64,000 bases of DNA. It comes from JACVRW01 sp963827065 (lineage in GTDB: Bacteria; Actinomycetota; Thermoleophilia; Solirubrobacterales; Thermoleophilaceae). This document shows positions 26,616 through 35,357 of the stretch, piece after piece (position 1 is the stretch's first letter; each line of letters opens with the position of its first letter). The stretch covers positions 124,001 through 188,000 of the forward strand of contig CAWGZM010000014.1 in the NCBI GenBank assembly GCA_963827065.1. Direction: 5' to 3'. The notes under the pieces were generated by a model. That model was given only the letters and a program-made list of their open reading frames with translations. It did no database searches and was not told where the DNA came from. A program made the position numbers and the translations under genes.

Positions 26616-27485
26616 ATGGAGCTTCGCCAGCTTCGTTACCTGGACGCCGTCGCCCGCCATCGCTCGTTCACCCGGGCTGCGCTCGACCTGCACATCGCGC
26701 AGTCGGCGCTCTCACAGCAGGTCGGACGGCTCGAGCGCGAGCTGGGTGTCGAACTGCTGCGTCGGACCACCCGTCGCGTCGACGTGACCGAGGCGGGCGA
26801 GCTCGTGCTCGCGCGGGCGCGGCGCGCGCTCACCGAGGTGGACGGCGTGCGAGCGGATCTGGACGCGCTCCGGGGGCTGGTCAGAGGGACGCTACGCCTG
26901 GGCGGGGTCCCGCCGGTGGGTCCCGTGCACCCCGCCGCGCTGATCGCCGACTTCAGCCGTGCCCACCCGGGAGTCGCCATCACCGTGCGGGAGGACGTCG
27001 CGTTCACGTTGCTCGGGCGGCTCCGCGACGGCGGCCTCGACCTCGTCATGGCGCTCGTCGACCCCGACGTGCTTGACGGGCTCGAGGGCGAGCGGCTGCT
27101 CGAGGAGGAGCTCGTCCTCATCGCTCCCCTGGACCATCCGCTCGCGCGGGCCAAGCGGGTGCCCGTCAAGCGCCTGGCGGGCGAGGCGCTGGTGGCCTAC
27201 GGCGCCGAGTCGGCGTTGCGCAACGCGCTGCTCGAGCTGGTGCCGGACGGTCGCATCATCGCCGAGGCCAACGAGCTGGAGACCCTGAGGGAGCTGACGG
27301 CGCGCGGCCTGGGCGTGACGCTCATGCCGCGCACGGTCGTGGCGTCGCATGGCGAGCGCCTCGCCATCCGTCCACTTAGCCCGCGGCACGCGCTGCCCGT
27401 GTCGCTGGTGTGGCGGGCGGGCGAGCGGCCGACGCCTGCGGCGCAGGCGTTCCGCGAGCACGTGCTGGCCACGATGCGCGGCTGA
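26616..27485 (+). CDS. LysR family transcriptional regulator
   Basis: 289 residues. The N-terminal winged helix is canonical: MELRQLRYLDAVARHRSFTR and then AQSALSQQVGRLERELGVEL. The effector domain (about 90-289) includes GLGVTLMPRTVV. LysR proteins usually control a divergent gene with a small-molecule inducer; the divergent neighbour here is the short acetyltransferase-like gene and its GNAT partner. The ATG at 26616 starts exactly at the conserved domain. Confidence 0.92.
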   Translation: MELRQLRYLDAVARHRSFTRAALDLHIAQSALSQQVGRLERELGVELLRRTTRRVDVTEAGELVLARARRALTEVDGVRADLDALRGLVRGTLRLGGVPPVGPVHPAALIADFSRAHPGVAITVREDVAFTLLGRLRDGGLDLVMALVDPDVLDGLEGERLLEEELVLIAPLDHPLARAKRVPVKRLAGEALVAYGAESALRNALLELVPDGRIIAEANELETLRELTARGLGVTLMPRTVVASHGERLAIRPLSPRHALPVSLVWRAGERPTPAAQAFREHVLATMRG

Positions 27486-27490
27486 CACCC

Positions 27491-27892
27491 TCAGTGCGCG
27501 CGCGAATAGTCGTCGTAGCGCCACAGCATTACGCCGAGCATCGCGGGGATCATCACAACGTGCTGGACGCCGAGCGCGGCAGCGCTCGACAGCACGCCGG
27601 CCGCCGCGAGAGCCGCCGCTGCGAGCGTCGGGACGATCATCGAGGTGGCCATCTCGGCGTTGCGCGCTCGCGAATGTCCCCGGTAGCGCATCCAGGCGAC
27701 CATCGGGACGGTCATGTCGAACCCCATCAGCATCACGCGGACGCTGCCCGGGGCGTCGCTCAGGCTGCCGCCGGCTGCGGCGTAGACGAGCTCGGTGATC
27801 CCGCCGAGGACGAGCATGCCCGCGAACATCGCGAGCAGCATCTCCACGAAGTGGCGCAGGAACCTTCTCCTGCCTGTTCTGGTGGCGTTCAT
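27491..27892 (-). CDS. Small integral membrane protein
   Basis: 133 residues with four hydrophobic segments (about 18-40, 48-66, 82-100 and 105-122). The fragments MVAWMRYRGHSRARNAEMAT and FVEMLLAMFAGMLVLGG fit a family of small actinobacterial membrane proteins of unknown role. Its promoter region contains a CsoR-like operator shared with the divergent cyclase-YHS gene, so metal-responsive expression is possible. Confidence 0.75.
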   Translation of the reverse strand: MNATRTGRRRFLRHFVEMLLAMFAGMLVLGGITELVYAAAGGSLSDAPGSVRVMLMGFDMTVPMVAWMRYRGHSRARNAEMATSMIVPTLAAAALAAAGVLSSAAALGVQHVVMIPAMLGVMLWRYDDYSRAH

Positions 27893-27924
27893 GTCTCCTC
27901 CCGGTTTCGTTGTCGGTGCGCAAT

Positions 27925-27941
27925 ATACCCCTGGGGGGTAT
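27925..27941. promoter_or_regulatory. CsoR-like metal-responsive operator
   Basis: ATACCCC-TGG-GGGGTAT is a perfect inverted repeat with a three-base centre. CsoR/RcnR-type copper or nickel sensors bind just such G/C tracts flanked by TA (TACCCC...GGGGTA). It lies between the divergent membrane-protein gene and the cyclase-YHS gene, 33 bases from one start and 58 from the other. The cognate repressor gene is not in this window. Confidence 0.6.
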
Positions 27942-27998
27942 TGCCTCTGTGAGGTGGCGCACGCCGGGACCTGAGGCCCACTACCGTCCGATCACGCG

Positions 27999-28655
27999 AT
28001 GACGAGCTCGGACGCAACTTTCGTGTTCGCCGACATTGCAGGGTTCACCGCGCTGACGGAGGCTCATGGGGACGAGGAGGCAGCGGCGCTCGTGGCGGAC
28101 TTCTGCGAGGCGGTCAAGGGCAAGCTGCCCGGCGGCGCCGCCCACGTGAAGACGATCGGCGACGCGCTGATGCTGCGTGTCCTAAACCCGGGCGAGGCAA
28201 TCCTGCTCGCCCTCGAAATGACCCACGGGCTGATGCGCGGCCACGGCGCCCCGGCCGTGCGCGTCGGCCTCCACCACGGGGCCGCCATCGAGCGCGATGG
28301 CGACTACTTCGGAGCGACGGTCAATCTCGCCGCGCGCGTCTCGGGGCTCGCGAGCGGCGGCGAGGTCCTGGTGACGGGGGGTACCGCCGCACTCGCACCC
28401 GACCTCGAGGGCGTCTTCTACGAGCCGCGAGGACGCCAGACGCTGCGCGGCGTTCGGGAACCGGTCGAGATCTTCGCCGCTGTGCACCAGAGCGCCGCCA
28501 CACAGGGCCGGCTGGCGGTCGACCCCGTCTGCCGAATGGCGGTCGACCCGCAGCGCGCGGCGGGCCGGCTCGAGTACGAAGGCTCCTCCTACTACTTCTG
28601 CACGCTCGCCTGCGCAGGCGAGTTCGCTCGCGCGCCGGAACGCTTCGCCGCCTGA
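27999..28655 (+). CDS. Class III adenylate cyclase domain fused to a YHS metal-binding domain
   Basis: 218 residues. The cyclase catalytic domain (about 5-165) has metal-binding Asp in FVFADIAGFTAL and in VKTIGDALML, the adenine-specifying Lys in the same VKTIGD motif, and the transition-state pair N and R in GATVNLAARV. Residues 170-218 form a YHS domain: VDPVCRMAVDPQRAAGRLEY, then YYFCTLACAGEFARAPERFA, with cysteines that could bind copper or another metal. YHS domains are known from copper ATPases. Fusion to a cyclase suggests metal-dependent cAMP production, which is inference. A CsoR-like operator lies 58 bases upstream. Confidence 0.85.
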   Translation: MTSSDATFVFADIAGFTALTEAHGDEEAAALVADFCEAVKGKLPGGAAHVKTIGDALMLRVLNPGEAILLALEMTHGLMRGHGAPAVRVGLHHGAAIERDGDYFGATVNLAARVSGLASGGEVLVTGGTAALAPDLEGVFYEPRGRQTLRGVREPVEIFAAVHQSAATQGRLAVDPVCRMAVDPQRAAGRLEYEGSSYYFCTLACAGEFARAPERFAA

Positions 28656-28733
28656 GCCTGGACCGTCGGAAGTGCCCGCTCGGCAGGTAGGGCGCGGGGT
28701 CCTTGGCGTCCTCGCCTGAGGGGATGATCCGCC

Positions 28734-30407
28734 GTGATGCCGGCCAGCTCGGATACTTCCAGCCAGGGATCCGGCGCGCAGGCCGGCGCCACGGTCGTCC
28801 TGCTGACGCTTGCAGCGGGCCAGTTTCTGATGACGCTGGACACCTCGGTGATGAACGTCGCGATCGCGACCGTCGCCGAGGATGTTGGGACGGACATCAC
28901 GGGCATCCAGACCGCGATCACCCTCTACACGCTCGTGATGGCGACGCTGATGATCACCGGCGGAAAGATCGGCGCGCTGATCGGGCGCAAGCGGGCGTTC
29001 GCCATCGGCTGCGTCATCTACGGCGCGGGCTCGCTCACTACCGCGATTTCGCCCTCGCTGCCGGTCCTCCTGATCGGGTGGTCGTTCTTGGAGGGCATCG
29101 GTGCCGCGCTGATCCTGCCGGCCATCGTCGCGCTGGTAGCTGCCAACTTCGCTGCGGAGGGCCGGCCGCGCGCGTACGGCCTGGTGATGGCAGCCGGAGC
29201 GATTGCCGTGGCGGTCGGGCCGCTCATCGGCGGGCTGTTCACGACCTACCTGAGCTGGAGGTTGGTGTTCGCCGGCGAGGTGCTCATCGTGCTGGGGATC
29301 CTGGCGCTGACCCGGCGGATAGAGGATGAGCCGCCCGGAAAGCGTCCCAGCATCGACTTCGTCGGCGTCCTGCTCTCCGCTGCGGGGTTGGGGCTCGCCA
29401 TCTTCGGGGTCCTGCGCTCGAGCGTGTGGGGGTGGGTCGCGCCGAAGCCGAACGCTCCTGAGCTGTTCGGCATATCCGCGACGGTGTGGTTCATTCTCGG
29501 CGGCCTCTTCCTGCTGTGGCTGTTCTACGAATGGGAGTCCCGGCTCGAGGAACGGGGCGATGAGCCCCTCCTGCGTCCGTCGATTCTGCGGAACGTCCAG
29601 CTGACCGGCGGCCTGCGGATGTTCTTCTTCCAGTACTTCGTCCAATCGGGCGTCTTCTTCATCGTGCCCTTGTTTCTGTCGGTCTCGCTCGGGCTCTCGG
29701 CGATCGACACCGGGGTGCGCCTCCTGCCGCTCTCGGTGACGCTTTTGATCGCGGCTGTCGGGATCCCGCGGTTCCGGCCCAACGCCAACCCTCGGCGCGT
29801 CGTGCGGCTCGCGCTGGTGGCCATGTTCGCCGGGACCGTCGTGCTGCTCGCCGCCATCGACGAGGACGCCTCGGCGGAGATCGTCACGCTGCCGCTGCTG
29901 CTGCTGGGCCTGGGAATCGGTGGCCTTGCGTCGCAGCTCGGCAGTGTCACCGTTTCGGCGGTGCCGGACGAGCTCAGCCCCGAGGTCGGGGGCCTGCAGA
30001 ACACCGCGACCAACATCGGCGCGTCGCTGGGAACCGCCCTGGCAGGGTCGGTGCTGATCGCCAGCCTGACCGCGACGCTCGCGGCCGGCATCCAACAGAA
30101 CCCGGCGGTTCCGCCCGACGTCCGCGAACAGGCGGAGACGCAGTTGTCCAGCGGCGTCCCGTTCATCTCCGACGCCGACCTCGAGTCCGCACTCGAGGAG
30201 GCCGGCGTCACCGGCGACACGGCAGTGGCGATCGTGGACGAGAACGCGACAGCACGCCTTAGTGCTCTCCGAGCCGCGCTGGCGATCATCGCGATCATCG
30301 CCGCGGCGGCCCTTTTCTTCTCCGGCACCATTCCCACCCGACAGCCCCGATCGCGGGGAGCCGACACGGGGCGCGGACCGCCAGATCTCGACCCCGTCGT
30401 TCCGTGA
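28734..30407 (+). CDS. MFS transporter, DHA2 (EmrB/QacA) family
   Basis: About 557 residues with 14 expected membrane helices. Helix 1 and the following signature are LAAGQFLMTLDTSVMNVAIA; motif A is GGKIGALIGRKRAF; motif C is MAAGAIAVAVGPLIGGLF. An extracytoplasmic loop lies before the last helix. DHA2 pumps export drugs or cationic compounds by proton exchange. A GAGGGG site ten bases upstream supports the GTG/ATG start pair at 28734/28737. No TetR or MarR regulator is directly adjacent. Confidence 0.92.
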   Translation: MMPASSDTSSQGSGAQAGATVVLLTLAAGQFLMTLDTSVMNVAIATVAEDVGTDITGIQTAITLYTLVMATLMITGGKIGALIGRKRAFAIGCVIYGAGSLTTAISPSLPVLLIGWSFLEGIGAALILPAIVALVAANFAAEGRPRAYGLVMAAGAIAVAVGPLIGGLFTTYLSWRLVFAGEVLIVLGILALTRRIEDEPPGKRPSIDFVGVLLSAAGLGLAIFGVLRSSVWGWVAPKPNAPELFGISATVWFILGGLFLLWLFYEWESRLEERGDEPLLRPSILRNVQLTGGLRMFFFQYFVQSGVFFIVPLFLSVSLGLSAIDTGVRLLPLSVTLLIAAVGIPRFRPNANPRRVVRLALVAMFAGTVVLLAAIDEDASAEIVTLPLLLLGLGIGGLASQLGSVTVSAVPDELSPEVGGLQNTATNIGASLGTALAGSVLIASLTATLAAGIQQNPAVPPDVREQAETQLSSGVPFISDADLESALEEAGVTGDTAVAIVDENATARLSALRAALAIIAIIAAAALFFSGTIPTRQPRSRGADTGRGPPDLDPVVP

Positions 30408-30456
30408 GGACGCGCCTGGTCGATCACCCTAGGCGTCCATGACGGGAGGAACGCCT

Positions 30457-32478
30457 GTGCCAGATCAGGCAATCAGCGTGCTCGACGGCAGCAGCTTCGT
30501 GGTCTCAGATCACCATGGCGACGTCCAGCCCGACTCGCGCCTGCCGCCCCACGGCTTCTTCTCGGAGGACACCCGGTTCGTGTCGAAGTGGCGGCTCACC
30601 GTCCAGGGGGAGCCGACCGGCATCCTGTCGAACGCACACATCGACTACTTCGGGGCTCAGTTCTTCCTCGTCTCCCCGTCTCCGGGGTTCCGCGCGGCGC
30701 CGCCGCTCGGGATCATCCGCCAGCGGCTGCTCGGCGACGTGTGGATGGAGGACGTCGTCGTCGTCAACCATCGCGACGAGTACCTGCCGGTCACTCTCGA
30801 CGTCGAGGTCGCGACCGACTTCGCCGATCTCTTCGAGGTCAAGGACGGCGGGATCCCGGAACGCGACATCGTCGTGGACGTCGGCGAGCGCGAGCTGACA
30901 CTGCGCTACCGAAACGGCGACTTCGTCCGCGAGACCCGGATCTCCGTGAGCGAGGACGCCGTCGTCGAGCAGGACGGGATGCACCTCAACCTGTGCCTGT
31001 CGCCGCGCGAGGAGCGGCGCATCTCGTTCGTGATCACCCCGCACTCGGACCAGCACGACCGCGCCCAGATCACCCGCCGGCGTCACGGCTCCTTCGACGA
31101 GGTGCGGCGGGAGCGGCGCGAGGAGCTCGACGCCTGGCTGGCGGACGTTCCGCAGCTGCAGGCCGGCGACGACACCCTGCGCCACGTCTACAGCCGCAGC
31201 CTGACCGACCTGGCGGCGCTCCGCTTCTATCCCCACGTCGCCGTCCAGGACGTCAGCCTGCCCGCCGCCGGGCTGCCGTGGTTCATGGCGCTCTTCGGCC
31301 GCGACAGCCTGCTCACGAGCTACGAGGCGTTGCCGTACAGGCCGGAGCTCGCGCGCACCACCCTGACCACCCTGGCCGCGCGCCAGGGCACGGAGCTCGA
31401 CGATTTCCGCGACGAGGAGCCCGGCAAGATCCTGCACGAGGTGCGCTTCGGGGAGTTGACCGCGACGGGACTCCGCCCGCACTCGCCCTACTACGGGACC
31501 GCGGACGCCACGCCCCTGTTCCTGGTGGTGCTCGACGAGTACGAGCGCTGGACCGGCGACGCGGAGCTGGTCACGACGCTCGAGCCGAACGCGCGCGCCG
31601 CGCTCGAGTGGATCGATCGCTACGGCGACCTCGACGGCGACGGCTACGTCGAGTACGCGACCCGCAACCCGGAGACGGGCCTCGTCAACCAGTGCTGGAA
31701 GGACTCGTGGAACTCGATCCTGTACGCCGACGGGCGGATCGCCGAGGGGCCGATCGCCGTCTGCGAGATCCAGGGTTACGTCTACGACGCCAAGCAGCGT
31801 GCCGCCCGCCTGGCCCGCGAGCTGTGGGGCGACGCCGCGCTCGCGGACCGGCTCGAGGCGGAGGCCCAGGCGCTGCGGGAGAGGTTCCTCGAGGACTTCT
31901 GGATCCCCGAGCGAGAGTGCTTCGCGCTCGCGCTCGACGGCGAGAAGCGCCGCGTTGACAGCCTCTGCTCGAACATGGGGCACCTGCTGTGGAGCGGGAT
32001 CGTGGACGACGCTCGCGCCGACGCGGTCGCCGCGCATCTCATGGACGCGCCGCTTTTCTCGGGCTGGGGCGTGCGGACCATGGCCGGCACCGAGGGGGGC
32101 TACAACCCGGTCGAGTACCACAACGGCACGGTCTGGCCCCATGAGAACTCGCTGATCGCCGCCGGCCTGAGCCGCTACGACCACCGCGACGCCGCGGCAC
32201 GCATCGCCGCCAGCGTGGTGCAGGCGGCCGGCTTCTTCGAACACCGCCTGCCCGAGGTGTTCGCAGGCTGCGACAGACAGCTGACCCACGCTCCGGTGAG
32301 GTACCCGACCGCCTCCAGTCCCCAGGCATGGGCGGCCGCGGCGCCGCTCCTCTTGCTCACCACCGTGCTCGGCCTCGTCCCCGCGGCGGAGGGGCCGCGC
32401 TGCGACCCGCACCTGCCGCCGGAGTTCGGGGAGGTCGCGCTGCTCGGGCTGCCTGGACGCTGGGGGACGCGGACGTGA
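30457..32478 (+). CDS. Glycogen debranching enzyme (amylo-alpha-1,6-glucosidase type)
   Basis: About 673 residues. The N-terminal beta domain (GDE_N_bis type) has RLPPHGFFSEDTRFVSKWRL. The catalytic (alpha/alpha)6 barrel follows, with PWFMALFGRDSLLTSYEALP, DGDGYVEYATRNPETGLVNQ and EYHNGTVWPHENSLIAAGLS. Such enzymes hydrolyse alpha-1,6 branches of glycogen-like polymers or related oligosaccharides. GTG 30457 was chosen because GGGAGG at 30444-30449 is ideally placed; the earlier ATG 30439 has no such site. The nearby TreT/OtsA genes use the same glucose pool but are 21 kb away. Confidence 0.9.
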   Translation: MPDQAISVLDGSSFVVSDHHGDVQPDSRLPPHGFFSEDTRFVSKWRLTVQGEPTGILSNAHIDYFGAQFFLVSPSPGFRAAPPLGIIRQRLLGDVWMEDVVVVNHRDEYLPVTLDVEVATDFADLFEVKDGGIPERDIVVDVGERELTLRYRNGDFVRETRISVSEDAVVEQDGMHLNLCLSPREERRISFVITPHSDQHDRAQITRRRHGSFDEVRRERREELDAWLADVPQLQAGDDTLRHVYSRSLTDLAALRFYPHVAVQDVSLPAAGLPWFMALFGRDSLLTSYEALPYRPELARTTLTTLAARQGTELDDFRDEEPGKILHEVRFGELTATGLRPHSPYYGTADATPLFLVVLDEYERWTGDAELVTTLEPNARAALEWIDRYGDLDGDGYVEYATRNPETGLVNQCWKDSWNSILYADGRIAEGPIAVCEIQGYVYDAKQRAARLARELWGDAALADRLEAEAQALRERFLEDFWIPERECFALALDGEKRRVDSLCSNMGHLLWSGIVDDARADAVAAHLMDAPLFSGWGVRTMAGTEGGYNPVEYHNGTVWPHENSLIAAGLSRYDHRDAAARIAASVVQAAGFFEHRLPEVFAGCDRQLTHAPVRYPTASSPQAWAAAAPLLLLTTVLGLVPAAEGPRCDPHLPPEFGEVALLGLPGRWGTRT

Positions 32479-32533
32479 GGGCGGGGTCAGGGTCCGCCTG
32501 GTTCACCGTCGGGTAGGCCGGCAGGGACCGCGG

Positions 32534-32935
32534 TCAAGACGCGCGCGGCGCGAGCCGCATGGTCACGCGCCGCCACGGCTTGTCGATCCGGCGGCAGCTG
32601 ACGGAGGTCACGGGACCCCGTCCGCGCCGGTTGTACTCGCAGCGATAGAAGCCGCCGTCCCAGTTCAGCCCATGCACGTCGATCCGCTTCGGCTCGCGCT
32701 CGCCCGCGCGCCGCCGGGCGCGGATCTCGAGGGCGGCCGTCTCGGCCACCAGGCAGGGCGTCGCATAGTAGTCCGTTCTGCGCGGCTGGTTCACCGCCCG
32801 CAGCCGCTGGACGGCCGGCGACGTGCCCCCCTCGTTGAGCTGCGCGCTCCTGCACCGGACGCTGCCCGCGTGCGCCGGGGCGGCGGCGGTCAGCGCTACG
32901 GCGGCGCCGGCCACGAGCGCGAGTAGACGGAGCAT
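32534..32935 (-). CDS. Secreted hypothetical protein
   Basis: Not recognised. 133 residues with a clear Sec signal peptide (MLRLLALVAGAAVALTAAAP, cut after AHA). The mature part has four cysteines (GSVRCRSAQL, TPCLVAE, YRCEYN and VSCRRID), which could form two disulfides, and is basic. ATG 32935 is the natural start. Twenty bases separate it from the upstream GNAT gene. Confidence 0.75.
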   Translation of the reverse strand: MLRLLALVAGAAVALTAAAPAHAGSVRCRSAQLNEGGTSPAVQRLRAVNQPRRTDYYATPCLVAETAALEIRARRRAGEREPKRIDVHGLNWDGGFYRCEYNRRGRGPVTSVSCRRIDKPWRRVTMRLAPRAS

Positions 32936-32955
32936 GGCTTGATTTCTAGCGGTGG

Positions 32956-33444
32956 TCAGAGCCGCCGGTGCATCACGAGCAGTCCCACGAAGCCCTCGCT
33001 CGGATGGCGAAAGGCCTCCGGGATCGTCGCGAGCACCTCGAACCCCAGTGAGCGGTAGAGCGCGATCGCGCGAGTGTTGGTCTCCGCAACCGCGTTGAAC
33101 TGGATCGCGCGGAAGCCCTGGCGGTCCGCCCAGTCGAGCATGTCCTCGGCGAGCGCACGCCCGACTCCACCGCCCCAGCGGGTCGGATCGACCATGAAGT
33201 TGCCGCTCGCGACATGCGAGCCGGGGCCGTCGTGGTTGGGATACATGTTCGCCGAGCCGAGCACGGCGCCGGCCGCGTCCACGGCGACCGTCGTCCGCTC
33301 CGGAGGCTCGAGCATCCACATCGCCCTCGCCTCCTCCTCGTCCATGTGCTCGTCGTACGAGAACGTGTCGCCGGCGGTCACGATCTCGTGCACGAACGGC
33401 CAGATCGCGGGCCAGTCGGCGGCTGTCGCATCTCTGATCCTCAC
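32956..33444 (-). CDS. GNAT family N-acetyltransferase
   Basis: 162 residues. The start MRIRDATAADWPAIWPFVHE is typical. The acetyl-CoA loop is VDPTRWGGGVGRALAEDMLD, and the later strand NAVAETNTRAIALYRSLGFE completes the fold. It is most like small-molecule acetyltransferases of the phosphinothricin/L-amino acid type in length and layout, but the substrate cannot be read from the sequence. Confidence 0.88.
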   Translation of the reverse strand: MRIRDATAADWPAIWPFVHEIVTAGDTFSYDEHMDEEEARAMWMLEPPERTTVAVDAAGAVLGSANMYPNHDGPGSHVASGNFMVDPTRWGGGVGRALAEDMLDWADRQGFRAIQFNAVAETNTRAIALYRSLGFEVLATIPEAFRHPSEGFVGLLVMHRRL

Positions 33445-33501
33445 CCGGTCAGTGCTGTACCCACCCGGTCGAGCTCGGCCAACGTCCTCCGCGTCCGGCG
33501 C

Positions 33502-33708
33502 TCAGTCGGTGGCAAGCATCACGTCCGACGCCTTGATGACGGCGGTGACCTCGCTGCCCTCGGATATCCCCAGGTCCTCGACTGCCTCGACGGTGATCGA
33601 GGCCACGAGCCGCTCGCCGGCGACCTCGAGCTCGACGTTCGCGATCGCCTCTCCGCGTGTGACGCGGCGGACGGTTCCCTTGAGCTGATTACGCGCGCTG
33701 ATCCTCAT
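33502..33708 (-). CDS. Molbindin-like TOBE (Mop) domain protein
   Basis: 68 residues forming a single Mop/TOBE domain: SARNQLKGTVRRVTRGEAIA, then VEAVEDLGISEGSEVTAVIK and ASDVML. Free-standing molbindins bind molybdate or tungstate as hexamers and buffer it in the cytoplasm. No modABC or cofactor genes lie nearby. A 143-base gap upstream separates it from the divergent manganese catalase gene. Confidence 0.88.
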   Translation of the reverse strand: MRISARNQLKGTVRRVTRGEAIANVELEVAGERLVASITVEAVEDLGISEGSEVTAVIKASDVMLATD

Positions 33709-33851
33709 GAAGCTCTTCTGCCCTCAGCCGGCAGAACCACACTTGGACAGATGGCCTGCCCGGACGCCCGGGTGGTCGGGGGCCCCCTGAAGTTTGGCCA
33801 TTTCGGCGCCGGGCACGCGGGCCAGACACCCGAGTTCCAGGAGGCTCGCAG

Positions 33852-34796
33852 ATGATTTTGCGCATCGACCGTTGGGGCACCGAGCTGCCCCCTCCCTCAG
33901 ATCCCGATCCGAACGGCGCGGCCGCCGTACAGGAGCTGATGGGCGGACGCTTCGGCGAGATGTCGACGTTCATGAACTACACGTTCCAGTCGTTCAACTT
34001 CCGCCACAAGCAGGGCGCTCGGCCGTTCTACGACCTCGTCGCGAACATCGCGGCCGAGGAGTTCGGGCACATCGAGCTCGTCGCCGCGACGATCAACACG
34101 ATGCTCACCGGCGCGTCGCCGACGAGCAACGGCGGCGGCTCGATCGAGGGCGCCATGAGCGGTCTCAAGGACGCGCGCAACACCCAGCAGTTCATCGCCG
34201 GCGGCCACGCCGCGCTGCCGCAGGACTCGAACGGCAGGCCCTGGACCGGCGACAACGTCTTCGCATCCGGTGACCTGATCGAGGACCTCACGCACAACTT
34301 CTTCCTCGAGACGGCGGCCCGGCAGAACAAGCTGCGCGTGTACGAGATGGTCGACCACCCGGCCGCCAAGGCGCTCACGGGCTACCTGCTCGTGCGCGGC
34401 GGCGTGCACCAGCTGGCGTACGCGCGGGCGCTCGAGAACCTGACCGGCGCCCAGCTGATGAAGCTGTTCCCGACGCCGCGCATCGCGACCGAGAAGATCC
34501 CGGAGTGCAAGCCGCACATCGAGCGCGGCGACCACAAGCGCATCTACCGCTTCTCGCCCGACGACTACAAGGAGATCGGCGCCGTCTTCAACGGCAAGCA
34601 TCCGGAGACGGGCGACGAGCTCGAGGTCGTCGACGGGCCGCCGGAGGGCGCGCTGCCGAACGACCTGCCGCCCCAGCCGATGGCCTTCGTCCCGGACTTC
34701 CACCCGGAGGAGATCGCCGAGATCGCGGCGAAGCTCCGCACGGATGCCGGGCTACCCAAGGAGCCGACCGGCGAGGTCAACGCGCCGGCGAGCTAG
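33852..34796 (+). CDS. Manganese catalase
   Basis: 314 residues. Non-haem catalase that breaks down hydrogen peroxide at a dimanganese site. Ligands: Glu in GRFGEMST (36), Glu and His in AAEEFGHIEL (70, 73), Glu in NFFLETAARQNKLR (about 155), and His in RGGVHQLAYARAL (about 188). The four-helix bundle is complete, and the long C-terminal tail found in the family is present (PQPMAFVPDFHPEEIAEIAA). ATG start; a bidirectional terminator follows directly. A MarR-type regulator is convergent, so the link to redox control is only spatial. Confidence 0.95.
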   Translation: MILRIDRWGTELPPPSDPDPNGAAAVQELMGGRFGEMSTFMNYTFQSFNFRHKQGARPFYDLVANIAAEEFGHIELVAATINTMLTGASPTSNGGGSIEGAMSGLKDARNTQQFIAGGHAALPQDSNGRPWTGDNVFASGDLIEDLTHNFFLETAARQNKLRVYEMVDHPAAKALTGYLLVRGGVHQLAYARALENLTGAQLMKLFPTPRIATEKIPECKPHIERGDHKRIYRFSPDDYKEIGAVFNGKHPETGDELEVVDGPPEGALPNDLPPQPMAFVPDFHPEEIAEIAAKLRTDAGLPKEPTGEVNAPAS

Positions 34797-34803
34797 CACG
34801 GGG

Positions 34804-34832
34804 GAGCGCCCGGGTGCCGCACCCGGGCGCTC
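34804..34832. terminator. Bidirectional hairpin terminator
   Basis: A perfect 13-bp stem (GAGCGCCCGGGTG with CACCCGGGCGCTC) and a CCG loop lie between the convergent catalase and MarR genes. The right arm runs into the MarR stop codon. Confidence 0.8.
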
Positions 34833-35301
34833 AGAGCTCGTGGATGTCCTCTGCGATCACGCGCAGGAGGCTCGCCGCGGACTCGCGCTCGGCCTCGCTC
34901 AGCCGGTCGAAGATCGCCCGCTGGCGCGCCCGCACCCAGGTCCGCTTCTCCCCCAGGACCCGCGCGCCCGTGGCGGTGAGCGACACGGTCACGATGCGCC
35001 CGTCCACGCTCTGGTCGCGCCGGCGCTCGACGAAGCCGCGCCGCTCGAGCCCACGCAGCGCGCGCGTCGCGGTCGGGACAGCAACGTCCGCAGCGGCGGC
35101 GATCTCCGTGACCGTGGCGGGGCCGCCCCCGAGCGCCTGCAGCACGTTGTACTGGGAGAGCGTGAGCTCGGTGTCGCCTCCGGGCACGCCGCGGCCGGTG
35201 GCGCGCAGAATCGCGAAGCAGAGGTCGTCGAGCGCCTCCGCGAACTCAGCCTGTTCCTTCTCCTCCGTCTGCACGCCGTCCGAGAGAATCACATCGAACA
35301 A
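34831..35301 (-). CDS. MarR family transcriptional regulator
   Basis: 156 residues. The MarR winged helix is LTLSQYNVLQALGGGPATVT, then AVPTATRALRGLERRGFVER and RRDQSVDGRIVTVSLT. The start is close to a 12-bp palindrome that probably serves as operator. The divergent neighbour is a universal stress protein, which could be its target. Ligand unknown. Confidence 0.9.
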   Translation of the reverse strand: MFDVILSDGVQTEEKEQAEFAEALDDLCFAILRATGRGVPGGDTELTLSQYNVLQALGGGPATVTEIAAAADVAVPTATRALRGLERRGFVERRRDQSVDGRIVTVSLTATGARVLGEKRTWVRARQRAIFDRLSEAERESAASLLRVIAEDIHEL

Positions 35302-35302
35302 T

Positions 35303-35314
35303 TTAGCGTGCTAA
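35303..35314. promoter_or_regulatory. Probable MarR operator
   Basis: TTAGC-GT-GCTAA is a 12-bp perfect palindrome immediately upstream of the MarR start, between it and the divergent stress-protein gene. Position, size and A/T richness fit MarR sites. Confidence 0.55.
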
Positions 35315-35357
35315 GGACTTGTGGTATTCTCGGGGAACGGAAAGCGAGAGGTCACCG

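Noticed and set aside
28182..30095. A 637-codon minus-strand frame across the cyclase and MFS genes
   Set aside because: It crosses two well-supported genes and has no recognisable motif.
30505..32412. A 635-codon frame opposite the debranching enzyme
   Set aside because: Shadow of a conserved enzyme; no start signal.
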